From positions 1 through 7,641 of the forward strand of contig JAHIUG010000063.1 in assembly GCA_018817245.1 (NCBI GenBank): a stretch of DNA of 7,641 nt, in the 5' to 3' direction. The translations under genes were made by a program, and so were the position numbers. Shown here in pieces: positions 1 to 5,457 of the stretch. Every line of letters starts with the position of its first letter. Position 1 is the stretch's first letter. This DNA is from Patescibacteria group bacterium. GTDB taxonomy: Bacteria; Patescibacteriota; Patescibacteriia; 2-12-FULL-60-25. Under the pieces are notes generated by a model. It saw only the letters and a program-made list of their open reading frames with translations. It searched no databases and was not told the DNA's origin.

Positions 1-723
1 AGGATGATATCCGTATTTTGCTTCTATTTGAGACGAGATGATCTCAGGATCTGTTTCTTCCATTTTTTCTACGTTCACAACATGCTTTTGTCCGTACTTT
101 GCTTCGCCGGTTCCGTATTTGAATTTAGCCAAAGCATCCTGCGGGTCTTCCATGTTACTGGCTTGGATTGCATCAAGGACCTGATCTTTTACTTTTAGAT
201 TTTCATTTAAAATATCGCTGATCTGCATTTCGCCGGATATTGCCACACCTTGGCCTTGGAGCTCCTCGAATTTATCGCGGATTTCCATAAGCTCATGTCT
301 GTAGTGCGACATTTCTGATTTTGTGATCTTACCATTCTTAAGTCCGGTTTCAAATTCATTGATCAGCTTATGTGCAAGTGAGCGTTCAGTTTCAGATCGT
401 TTTGATAATTTTTCTACGCTCGTCGCTTCATTGTGTTTAGTCCGCAATTCCTCAATTCTTTTCATGGTTTCGGCTTCTTCCTGAGCCTCCAGAGCTTTTT
501 TTCCGATCATGACTTTTGGTCGCTCTATTTCTGATGCATATTCTGCCTTACGCTTAACATCTTTGCGAATAACAACCTTTTCATCAGGCACCTCCTTTGG
601 TTTTAGTCTGGTGGGAGGCTTATGATAAAAACGAAGAACATCTTCGTCAACAGGTTTAGATGACTTTTTGGCTTGAGAAGCTGGTTCTGGCATTTGTTCT
701 GCAGCGTTTGATCTTCTTGGCAT
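1..723 (-). CDS. Hypothetical charged, coiled-coil-like protein (C-terminus beyond the window)
   Basis: The frame is open from an ATG at 723 to the window edge, giving 241 residues without a stop; an in-frame TAA lies upstream of the ATG, so the start is well bounded. The protein starts MPRRSNAAEQ, has a proline- and lysine-rich first 60 residues, then a long stretch rich in E, K and R (residues about 75-160) that looks helical and coiled-coil-prone. There is no signal peptide or membrane segment, so a cytoplasmic location is likely. I recognise no catalytic motif and no family. It follows rplT on the same strand but is separated from it by an intrinsic terminator and has its own probable extended -10 element at 829-837, so it is probably a separate transcription unit. 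No Shine-Dalgarno is visible; the ATG sits in an AAACATATG context shared with other genes here. Confidence 0.75.
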   Translation of the reverse strand, partial: MPRRSNAAEQMPEPASQAKKSSKPVDEDVLRFYHKPPTRLKPKEVPDEKVVIRKDVKRKAEYASEIERPKVMIGKKALEAQEEAETMKRIEELRTKHNEATSVEKLSKRSETERSLAHKLINEFETGLKNGKITKSEMSHYRHELMEIRDKFEELQGQGVAISGEMQISDILNENLKVKDQVLDAIQASNMEDPQDALAKFKYGTGEAKYGQKHVVNVEKMEETDPEIISSQIEAKYGYHP

Positions 724-733
724 ATGTTTAAAA

Positions 734-827
734 GTTGGAAGTTAGAAGTTGGAAGTTAGAAGCTGGAAGTTGGAAGTTTTGGATTTAGATTCTTCTAGCC
801 TCAAGCTTCAGGCTTCTAGCTTCTGAA
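734..827. repeat. Paired inverted heptamer arrays
   Basis: Positions 734-775 hold six 7-bp units on the + strand (GTTGGAA, GTTAGAA, GTTGGAA, GTTAGAA, GCTGGAA, GTTGGAA). After 17 bases, 793-827 hold five 7-bp units (TTCTAGC, CTCAAGC, TTCAGGC, TTCTAGC, TTCTGAA), which on the - strand read as GCTAGAA-like, i.e. the same family inverted. The two arms can pair, for example 760-770 with 812-822 with one G-U. The pair lies in the leader of the left-edge gene, ending 10 bases before its ATG. Confidence 0.85.
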
Positions 828-828
828 A

Positions 829-837
829 ATTGTATCA
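829..837 (-). promoter_or_regulatory. Probable extended -10 promoter of the left-edge gene
   Basis: The - strand reads TGATACAAT, an extended -10 (TG-A-TACAAT). The same nine bases occur at 7100-7108 on the + strand. No good -35 is seen at the right distance; that region overlaps the rplT terminator hairpin. The predicted start of transcription is near 822, so the heptamer arrays would form the 5' UTR. Confidence 0.4.
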
Positions 838-838
838 T

Positions 839-861
839 AAAACCCGACATTTGTCGGGCTT
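839..861 (-). terminator. Intrinsic terminator after rplT
   Basis: On the - strand CCCGAC (858-853 side) pairs with GTCGGG around an AAAT loop, extended by G-U and two A-U pairs, and followed by a short T-run. It lies 25 bases past the rplT stop and would end the infC-rpmI-rplT transcript. The T-run is short and partly used in the stem, so efficiency may be modest. Confidence 0.6.
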
Positions 862-885
862 CATTCGGCAATTTGTGAATTACCG

Positions 886-1221
886 CTACCGTACCAATTT
901 TTCAAACACTTTTGGATAGTCGCGACCAATTTCTGACAACACCTTGCGATTAAGCTCAACACTCTTCTTTCGCAGGTCATTCATCAGTACTGAATACTTT
1001 GTTCCCAATGCTCTGGCAGCAGAGTTGATTCTGATTTGCTGCAATCCTCGATTATTTCGTTTCTTGTTTTTACGATCGCGATAAGCATTTACTCCTGCTT
1101 TTAAAACAGCGGTATTTGCCAGACTTACTTTTGATTTACGGCCCCACATCATCCCTTTTGTTCTGGCTAGGATATTTTTACGTCTTTTGACGTGATGTGT
1201 ACCTCTTTTAACTCTAGGCAT
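886..1221 (-). CDS. rplT: 50S ribosomal protein L20
   Basis: L20 binds 23S rRNA early in large-subunit assembly. The 111-residue product starts MPRVKRGTHHVKRRK, the hallmark basic N-terminal extension, and carries the family's AYRDRKNKKR segment (about residues 47-56) and the RINSAARALG-YS--M segment (about 64-82), followed by the short globular end with NRKVLSEI. Family members are usually 115-120 residues, so this is complete but slightly short at the C-terminus. It is last in the infC-rpmI-rplT order; the 127-bp gap to rpmI is widened by a 98-bp palindromic element. A terminator follows. The start has no Shine-Dalgarno and sits in AAATATATG, exactly as at rpmI. In other bacteria L20 represses this operon by binding leader RNA; I see no clear L20 site here. 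Confidence 0.97.
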   Translation of the reverse strand: MPRVKRGTHHVKRRKNILARTKGMMWGRKSKVSLANTAVLKAGVNAYRDRKNKKRNNRGLQQIRINSAARALGTKYSVLMNDLRKKSVELNRKVLSEIGRDYPKVFEKLVR

Positions 1222-1243
1222 ATATTTTGAATTAGTAATTCAT

Positions 1244-1341
1244 CTGTCATTTCGACCGGAGCGGAGAAATCTTTCTGAAAGATCTCTCCATTTCGCTTCG
1301 CCCTGAAAGCATTCAGGGCTACGCTTCAGTCGAGATGACAG
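1244..1341. repeat. Palindromic repeat element, copy 1 (98 bp)
   Basis: It begins CTGTCATTTCGACC and ends GTCGAGATGACAG, so its ends form an inverted repeat of about 13 bp with one mismatch. Inside are a hairpin in which ATCTTTC faces GAAAGAT, flanked by GGAGA and TCTCC, and a second hairpin of CCCTGAA with TTCAGGG. A second copy with the same ends and the same internal hairpin lies at 7147-7264 in the opposite orientation. It codes for no protein and separates rpmI from rplT. It looks like a small non-autonomous or REP-like dispersed element. Confidence 0.85.
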
Positions 1342-1348
1342 GGTAAAT

Positions 1349-1543
1349 TTATTTATTAGGTAAAGCTTTAATCAAAGTCTTTGCATAAGCCGGTGAAACT
1401 GTTGTATCACGTCGTTTCTTGCGTGTGATTTTACCCGGATCTCGACTATTGAAATGATTTTTGCCACCATAACGCTTCAAGAGTTTGCCGGTCTTGGTAA
1501 TTTTGATGCGTTTGGAAATTGATTTAGTAGTCTTAAGTTTCAT
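1349..1543 (-). CDS. rpmI: 50S ribosomal protein L35
   Basis: L35 is a small basic protein of the large ribosomal subunit. With the start at 1543 it has 64 residues, the usual length of 64-66, and begins MKLKTTKSISKRIKITKTGK, matching the typical K-T-K---KR-K-T-GK pattern. Next come KLLKRYGGKNHFNSRDPGK and the basic R-KKRRDT segment. An in-frame ATG at 1564 would add MSSSVKY, which does not fit the family and reads into the spacer repeat, so I reject it. The gene lies 79 bases downstream of infC and upstream of rplT, the classic translation-operon order. No Shine-Dalgarno is present; the ATG sits in AAATATATG. Confidence 0.95.
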   Translation of the reverse strand: MKLKTTKSISKRIKITKTGKLLKRYGGKNHFNSRDPGKITRKKRRDTTVSPAYAKTLIKALPNK

Positions 1544-1564
1544 ATATTTAACTGAGGAACTCAT

Positions 1565-1624
1565 GAACCGAAGGACTGAAGAACGATCGTTCCTAATTTC
1601 TTTAGTTCATTAGTTCTTTAGTTT
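1565..1624. repeat. Inverted octamer arrays around a perfect palindrome
   Basis: On the + strand the units GAACCGAA and GGACTGAA (1565-1580) lead into GAACGATCGTTC (1581-1592), a perfect 12-bp palindrome. Then come CTAATTTC, TTTAGTTC, ATTAGTTC and TTTAGTTT (1593-1624), which read GAACTAAW on the - strand. So an 8-bp array meets its own inverted form with no spacer. The last unit supplies part of the infC stop codon. It fills the infC-rpmI gap. Confidence 0.75.
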
Positions 1625-2177
1625 AGGATTTTCTACCAACAGTTGCCGAGACGTTTCCGCGCTGTCTTTTCACTTCTTGTTCAATGAGTAGTTCGTAGCT
1701 TTTACCCAAATCTTCAATAAAGCCCTTAATGCGCTGGATAGCCAGTTCTCCGTGGGCTTTTTCGCGGCCGCGTAAGATTATCTCAATCTTTAATTTTTGA
1801 CCAGCCTTGAGGAAATCAAGTGCTTTTTGCTTGCGAACCTCGAGATCGTGTTCTCCCATCTTGACTGAGAGGCGAATTCCCTTGGTTTCAATTTTTTTAG
1901 CGCGTGCCTTTTGCTGACGCAGTTCCTTTTCCTTTTGATATTTGAAAGCTCCTAAGTCCAAGAATCTGCAAACCGGCGGATCGGCTTTTGGTGAAACTTC
2001 CACCAGATCGTATTCTCGTTCTTTTGCCAGCGCTAAAGCATCAGCCGTTTTCATAACACCAAGCGAGTTGTCATCTTCGTCGATGACACGTATCTCCGGT
2101 ATTCTGATCTGCTCGTTGGCTCGATATCGAGGAGCAATGTCTTTTGACCGCGTTCTGCGGCGATAGTGGATTCTCAT
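1623..2177 (-). CDS. infC: Translation initiation factor IF-3
   Basis: IF-3 binds the 30S subunit, keeps it apart from 50S and proofreads the initiator tRNA-start codon pair. From the ATG at 2177 the product has 184 residues, close to the usual 170-180. The N-domain begins at about residue 18 (YRANEQIRIPEIRVIDEDD) and ends with CRFLDLGAFKYQKEK, the family signature in variant form. The linker is lysine-rich. The C-domain shows KGIRLSVKMGEHDLEVRKQK and then RGREKAHGELA. The same frame is open to an ATG at 2294, but that start lies inside the 3' end of tmRNA and would translate its T-arm, so it is rejected. ATG is used rather than the rare AUU start known from enterobacterial infC. No Shine-Dalgarno; GCGAAWW heptamers lie directly upstream. 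First protein gene after ssrA. Confidence 0.96.
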   Translation of the reverse strand: MRIHYRRRTRSKDIAPRYRANEQIRIPEIRVIDEDDNSLGVMKTADALALAKEREYDLVEVSPKADPPVCRFLDLGAFKYQKEKELRQQKARAKKIETKGIRLSVKMGEHDLEVRKQKALDFLKAGQKLKIEIILRGREKAHGELAIQRIKGFIEDLGKSYELLIEQEVKRQRGNVSATVGRKS

Positions 2178-2179
2178 TA

Positions 2180-2236
2180 TTTTCGGTTTTCGCAATTCGC
2201 TTTTCGCAATTCGCGTTTGGAAATTGGTAATTGGTA
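2180..2236. repeat. Heptamer arrays upstream of infC
   Basis: Five 7-bp units fill 2180-2214 (TTTTCGG, TTTTCGC, AATTCGC, TTTTCGC, AATTCGC). After one base, three more of a different type fill 2216-2236 (TTTGGAA, ATTGGTA, ATTGGTA). The first array ends two bases before the infC ATG and the second lies 19 bases past the tmRNA 3' end. Confidence 0.8.
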
Positions 2237-2255
2237 ATTCCCGCCTTTGGCGAGT

Positions 2256-2641
2256 TGGTGGAGATGGGGGGAGTCGCACCCCCGTCCGAACCATTCAGGC
2301 AAAACAATCGTTTACAGGTTTAGTCCATTCAAATATCTCGATACAATGTGAACGAATAGACAAGTCCATTATATCAACATATCGGCCGTGTTCTCATCTT
2401 CACGATATGAGATGTAGATGAGTAAGCCCGAGGAATGACGATCTGATCTGCGAAGTCGGGCACCTCACAGGAGATCGGGTTTTCGGTTTAAGCGAAAACC
2501 GGTACAGGTGAGTAAACGCGGAATGCGCTTTTCACCTTATTCAAGACGTTGGCATTTGTCTTATTTTTAGATGGTTTTACGAGACATCCATCTCGACCTG
2601 CATGTTTTGAAAGAACTGGCCGTCAAAATCTCAGCATCCCC
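2256..2641 (-). ncRNA. ssrA: Transfer-messenger RNA (tmRNA), one-piece form
   Basis: tmRNA enters stalled ribosomes with SmpB, supplies alanine, and then templates a degradation tag. The 386-nt gene runs on the - strand. Its tRNA-like ends pair over seven base pairs: GGGGATG (2641-2635) with CATCTCC (2266-2260), with a G-U at the third pair, the alanine identity element, followed by ACCA (CCA encoded). The T-arm is a G5/C5 stem around TGCGACT. The tag frame is 2553-2488, with its stop in the loop of a GGTTTTCG/CGAAAACC hairpin (2478-2485 with 2493-2500). Two clear pseudoknots follow: 2426-2431:2456-2461 interleaved with 2445-2449:2472-2476, and 2378-2384:2403-2409 interleaved with 2393-2399:2416-2422. 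A pseudoknot before the tag can also be drawn. It lies between smpB and infC on the same strand. Confidence 0.97.
2488..2553 (-). other. tmRNA tag-encoding frame
   Basis: The resume codon is most likely GCC at 2553-2551. The 21 codons start A-N-V-L-N-K and end S-P-V-P-V-F-A before TAA. An AN start is common in tags, but the C-terminus V-F-A differs from the L-A-A read by ClpXP in most bacteria and is closer to the F-A-F-A-like ends of Mycoplasma tags, which are handled by Lon. The exact resume codon is inferred from the usual Ala codon and the stop frame. Confidence 0.8.
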
Positions 2642-2649
2642 GTATTGGT

Positions 2650-2826
2650 CACGTAACACATATCACGTAACACGTAACACGTAACACATATCACGTATCA
2701 CGTAACACGTATCACGTATCACGTAACACGTATCACGTATCACGTAACACATAACACGTAACACGTATCACGTAACATATCTTATAAAAAAATGTGCTAT
2801 GTGCTATGTGCTATGTGCTATGTGTA
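2650..2826. repeat. Heptamer array (18 units) with inverted five-unit partner
   Basis: Positions 2650-2775 consist of 18 uninterrupted 7-bp units of consensus CACRTAW (mostly CACGTAA or CACGTAT, some CACATAT and CACATAA). After a 16-base AT-rich spacer, 2792-2826 hold four ATGTGCT units and one ATGTGTA, which read CACATAG on the - strand: the same motif inverted. The array fills the smpB-ssrA gap, ends 8 bases before the 5' end of tmRNA, and its last unit overlaps the smpB stop. A -10-like TATAAG lies on the - strand in the spacer (2787-2782). Confidence 0.95.
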
Positions 2827-3261
2827 ATCCAGTCTACGGACCTCCCGATCAATGTCACGCTTTTTGAGTTTATCGCGCTTATCGTGCTTTTTTCTCCCTC
2901 TTCCCAACCCAAAAGATAGCTTTATGTGACGGACGCGAGGATACAACGAAAGTGGCACTAATGTCAAGCCCTTTTGCTGTAATTTTCCGAATAATGACTG
3001 CAGCTCATTTTTGTTCATAAGCACCTTGCGCGCGCGTTCCGGGTCGTATTCTTCCAGGTTTCCCGCCTTTGCATAGCGAGAGATTTTGGACCCGATTAGC
3101 CACAATTCGCCATTTTGGAAAGTTAAATACGAACCAACCAGCCTGGCGCCGCCTGATCGTATGGATTTTACCTCGTGGCCGAGCAGCTCTAAACCGCCAT
3201 CGAATTTCTCGAGGATTTCATAGTCGTGTAAAGCTTTCCGGTTTTCAGTAAAAGACTTCAT
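2818..3261 (-). CDS. smpB: SsrA-binding protein SmpB
   Basis: SmpB binds the tRNA-like part of tmRNA and places it in the A site of stalled ribosomes. The 147-residue product begins MKSFTENRKALHDYEILEKF, matching the family's NRKA-HDY start. It continues with the GHEVKSIRSG motif, GSY, GELWLIG, DP-R-RKVLMNK, the conserved KGLTLVPLSLY, and the basic GRGRKKHDKRDKLKKRD segment. The C-terminal tail that reads the empty mRNA channel is short (REVRRLDYT) and ends within the CACATAG repeat. An in-frame ATG at 3321 would add 20 residues, but it lies upstream of the predicted transcription start and the extension does not look like SmpB. The gene directly precedes its RNA partner ssrA. No Shine-Dalgarno is seen. 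Confidence 0.95.
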   Translation of the reverse strand: MKSFTENRKALHDYEILEKFDGGLELLGHEVKSIRSGGARLVGSYLTFQNGELWLIGSKISRYAKAGNLEEYDPERARKVLMNKNELQSLFGKLQQKGLTLVPLSLYPRVRHIKLSFGLGRGRKKHDKRDKLKKRDIDREVRRLDYT

Positions 3262-3311
3262 GCCAGGAGAATAGCGTATCTTACGTTGATCGTAAAACGT
3301 TAAACGTGAAT

Positions 3312-3320
3312 TGTATAACA
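3312..3320 (-). promoter_or_regulatory. Probable extended -10 promoter of smpB
   Basis: The - strand reads TGTTATACA (TG-T-TATACA) followed by AT. The -35 region is weak (CCATAT at 17 bases). Predicted transcription start is near 3305, giving a leader of about 44 bases to the ATG at 3261 and ruling out the upstream ATG at 3321. Confidence 0.4.
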
Positions 3321-3328
3321 TTGGATGA

Positions 3329-3357
3329 TTAACGATATGGTCTTATCATGATAAAAT
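3329..3357 (+). promoter_or_regulatory. Probable promoter of the AI-2E-type permease gene
   Basis: TTAACG (3329-3334), a 17-base spacer and TAAAAT (3352-3357), with an upstream TG making an extended -10. It is divergent from the smpB promoter. The leader to the ATG at 3513 would be about 150 bases and carries short repeats. Confidence 0.4.
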
Positions 3358-3371
3358 ACCGTTATCAAAAC

Positions 3372-3467
3372 AAGAGAACAAAAGAGCAAGAGAACAAATC
3401 CAATTCTCAATTCTCAAACGTTTGGAAATTGGAAATTGGAAGTTGGAAGTTAATTCGTAAATTCGTA
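3372..3467 (+). repeat. Succession of short tandem arrays in the permease leader
   Basis: In order: AAGAGAAC, AAAAGAGC, AAGAGAAC (3372-3395, period 8); AATTCTC twice (3402-3415), whose TTCTC faces the GAGAA of the first array in inverted orientation; TTTGGAA, ATTGGAA, ATTGGAA, GTTGGAA (3421-3448, period 7, the same motif as at 734-775); and AATTCGTA twice (3452-3467, period 8). The first array recurs in almost the same form at 7117-7140. Confidence 0.8.
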
Positions 3468-3476
3468 TAAGATCCG

Positions 3477-3496
3477 CCTGCCTGCCGGTAGGCAGG
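3477..3496. repeat. 20-bp GC-rich palindrome
   Basis: CCTGCCTGCC faces GGTAGGCAGG, ten paired positions with one G-T. It lies 16 bases before the permease ATG in an AT-rich leader, and would form a compact hairpin in the mRNA. It lacks a T-run on either strand, so it is not an obvious terminator. Confidence 0.7.
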
Positions 3497-3512
3497 TAAT
3501 TTCGTAGACCAT

Positions 3513-4550
3513 ATGACTAATCCATCTGAAAGACTGTTTAATATAAAAACATCAGCGATAATAAAAATCGTGGTTATCTTACTGGCTCTGGGGTTTCTTT
3601 GGCTGGTAAGAGATATCTTGGCTTTATTATTTGTAGCCCTGTTCCTTGCCGCGCTCATGAATCCAGCCGCTCTTTGGGCGGCAAAGAAACGTATACCCAA
3701 GGGCCTGGTGGTGTTGCTCGTCTACATTTTGTTGTTAGCGGCGCTCGGTGCTTTATCCGCATTAATTATTCCAACACTGACTAAGCAGTTTGGAAATTTA
3801 TATCAGTCATTGGGTGCTTTTGTGCTTTCACTTTCCGGAAGCATACAAATTCTGCGCGAATATGTTGGCCAATATGGTTTTATACAAGATTTAACTACGA
3901 GCTTTGATTCCATACAAGGACAAGCGTCTTGGGCTGCCGGTGGTTTATACACAACACTCACAGGTTTCTTTGGAGGCTTAGCCGGCTTGTTGATTGTGAT
4001 GGTAATGGCTTATTACATGGTAGTGGAAGAAAAAGAAGCTGTTCGTCTTTTTCAGAATTTAGTACCAAAAAAATATCAGGACATTAGCGCAAAAATACTC
4101 ACACAAGTTCAGATGAAGATTGGAAATTGGTTGGGTGGACAGTTGGCGCTCAGTTTAATCATTGGTGTCCTTTACTATATCGGTTTGTTGATATTGGGTG
4201 TGGAGAGTGCGCTGGCACTAGCGGTGTTCGCAGGTTTCCTTGAATTCATTCCGTACCTTGGGCCAATACTTGGCGGAATCCCAATTGTAATTGTTGCTTT
4301 TAGCGATTCGCCGTTTAAAGCCGTTTTGGCGTTAGGTTTGGTGATTTTGATTCAGCAGCTTGAAAATCATGCCATTGTGCCAAAGTTGATGCAAAAAGCT
4401 GTTGGGCTTAATCCATTGATAAGCATAGTTGCAGTTCTCATAGGAGCGAAATTGTTTGGCGTGGTAGGCGTGTTGCTAGCTGTGCCGGTTGCTACTGCTA
4501 TCTCCGTTGTATTGACAGAGGTGTATAAATATAAACAGATCAAGACGTGA
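3513..4550 (+). CDS. AI-2E/PerM-family membrane permease
   Basis: The 345-residue product belongs to the AI-2E transporter family (formerly UPF0118, PerM-like). Some members export autoinducer-2 and others act as Na+/H+ antiporters, so the substrate cannot be called. Hydrophobic segments lie near residues 15-32, 34-52, 63-87, 150-172, 207-230, 232-262, 267-282 and 302-335, with a soluble stretch at about 88-148 between TM3 and TM4, as is usual for the family. The diagnostic C-terminal motifs are present: EFIPYLGPILGGIP at 244-257, and QQLEN followed by I-PK-M---VGLNP at 281-301. The length is typical and the gene looks intact. It is divergent from smpB, has no Shine-Dalgarno, starts in a CATATG context and ends with TGA. 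Confidence 0.93.
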   Translation: MTNPSERLFNIKTSAIIKIVVILLALGFLWLVRDILALLFVALFLAALMNPAALWAAKKRIPKGLVVLLVYILLLAALGALSALIIPTLTKQFGNLYQSLGAFVLSLSGSIQILREYVGQYGFIQDLTTSFDSIQGQASWAAGGLYTTLTGFFGGLAGLLIVMVMAYYMVVEEKEAVRLFQNLVPKKYQDISAKILTQVQMKIGNWLGGQLALSLIIGVLYYIGLLILGVESALALAVFAGFLEFIPYLGPILGGIPIVIVAFSDSPFKAVLALGLVILIQQLENHAIVPKLMQKAVGLNPLISIVAVLIGAKLFGVVGVLLAVPVATAISVVLTEVYKYKQIKT

Positions 4551-4625
4551 GAATGAACTGGAAATACGGTGGTAAATTCAGTAGTTTATTCGGTAAGAGA
4601 TTACGTGTATTTCCATTAGATTAAC

Positions 4626-4673
4626 CATTGTATTTACAATTGAATTTACTATCGTATCTACAATTGTATTTAC
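4626..4673 (+). repeat. Four 12-bp tandem units upstream of the DUF2140-like gene
   Basis: Units are CATTGTATTTAC, AATTGAATTTAC, TATCGTATCTAC and AATTGTATTTAC, ending 22 bases before the ATG at 4696. The same 145-base spacer also has GGAAATAC (4560-4567) facing GTATTTCC (4607-4614), an inverted pair 39 bases apart. No clear promoter can be picked because the repeats create several TTTACA/TACAAT-like boxes. Confidence 0.75.
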
Positions 4674-4695
4674 CCTTTCGTAATTTCGCGACCTT

Positions 4696-5457
4696 ATGCC
4701 CAAACCAAAAGCTCAGGCACCAGCGAACCCAAAACTTCAAGCAGCACACCATCCTCCTGTTAGTATTGTTCCGGGTTCTGTTGTCGCGCCCGTAACAGCC
4801 CCGAATACGGCAGCAAAATCCGGATCTGCAAAAGATGTCGCTTTCGTAGCTTCAATTTTCATTGTAATTATATTGATAATTCTTGCTGTGCTTGCATTCC
4901 TATTGGCAAAAACCGGAATTGTAGAGGTGCCGTTTTTCTCAAGATTTTATAAAGGACCGGTACCCACAAGAATTATTGAAGCTGATCCGATAGACCCGCA
5001 GGACTTTCAATATATTTTAAGCGACCGTTTGATTAAACAAATTCAAACAACAGCGCCTCCATATAAAATTAGTATTAGTGAAGAGGAGTTATCAGGTGCG
5101 TTGAGATCAGTTATTGATACAGCCTTCAGAGATCAGGGTTGGGAGGTAGAAAATGTTCAATTGGCGGTTCTTCCGGAGAGTGTTGAATTTTGGGGAGAGT
5201 TCAAACAAGGTTACTTGAGCGCTGATATATTAATTAAGATGAAGCCAATTGTTGAAGATGGTGGATTAAGATTTGAGACCCTTGGAACCAGACTTGGAGA
5301 TTATCCGGTTCCATCAAAGCTCGCTGATCAGGTGGCGGGTTTGGTGTTCGGACGCGACTTGGGAACATGGCTTATAGAATTTGAAGATATTGCTTTTCAA
5401 AAGATTGACATGCAAAATGGATTTTTAGTAATTTCAGCCGCGCCTCAGAATCAATGA
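4696..5457 (+). CDS. Single-pass membrane protein with DUF2140-like extracellular domain
   Basis: The 253-residue product has a proline- and alanine-rich cytoplasmic N-terminus (1-46), one strong membrane segment at about 48-72 that is not followed by a cleavage site, and an outer part of about 180 residues. In that part, ISISEEELSGALRSV (125-139), a VQLAVLPESVEFWGEF strand pair (154-169), a KMKPIVEDGGLRFE turn (181-194) and GDYPVPSKLADQV (201-213) resemble the layout of DUF2140/YpmS-type and LmeA-like proteins, which have a TULIP-like fold. That assignment is by pattern only, and no function is known to me. It overlaps the next gene by four bases (ATGA), so the two are translationally coupled and probably act together at the membrane. 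Confidence 0.8.
   Translation: MPKPKAQAPANPKLQAAHHPPVSIVPGSVVAPVTAPNTAAKSGSAKDVAFVASIFIVIILIILAVLAFLLAKTGIVEVPFFSRFYKGPVPTRIIEADPIDPQDFQYILSDRLIKQIQTTAPPYKISISEEELSGALRSVIDTAFRDQGWEVENVQLAVLPESVEFWGEFKQGYLSADILIKMKPIVEDGGLRFETLGTRLGDYPVPSKLADQVAGLVFGRDLGTWLIEFEDIAFQKIDMQNGFLVISAAPQNQ

Noticed and set aside
4..198. Plus-strand open frame at the left edge
   Set aside because: It is antisense to the long open - strand frame that continues without a stop from 723 to 1.
2178..2294. N-terminal extension of infC to the ATG at 2294
   Set aside because: The extra 39 residues translate the tmRNA 3' end and the spacer heptamers, and IF-3 family similarity begins only after the ATG at 2177.
2224..2421. 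Plus-strand open frame across ssrA
   Set aside because: It is antisense to a clear tmRNA and its sequence comes from the RNA's conserved ends.
2650..2826. CRISPR array
   Set aside because: Units are 7 bp and contiguous, with no 20-40-bp repeats, no unique spacers and no cas genes nearby.
3262..3321. N-terminal extension of smpB to the ATG at 3321
   Set aside because: The extension lies upstream of the predicted transcription start, overlaps the -10, and has no likeness to SmpB, whose family start matches the ATG at 3261.
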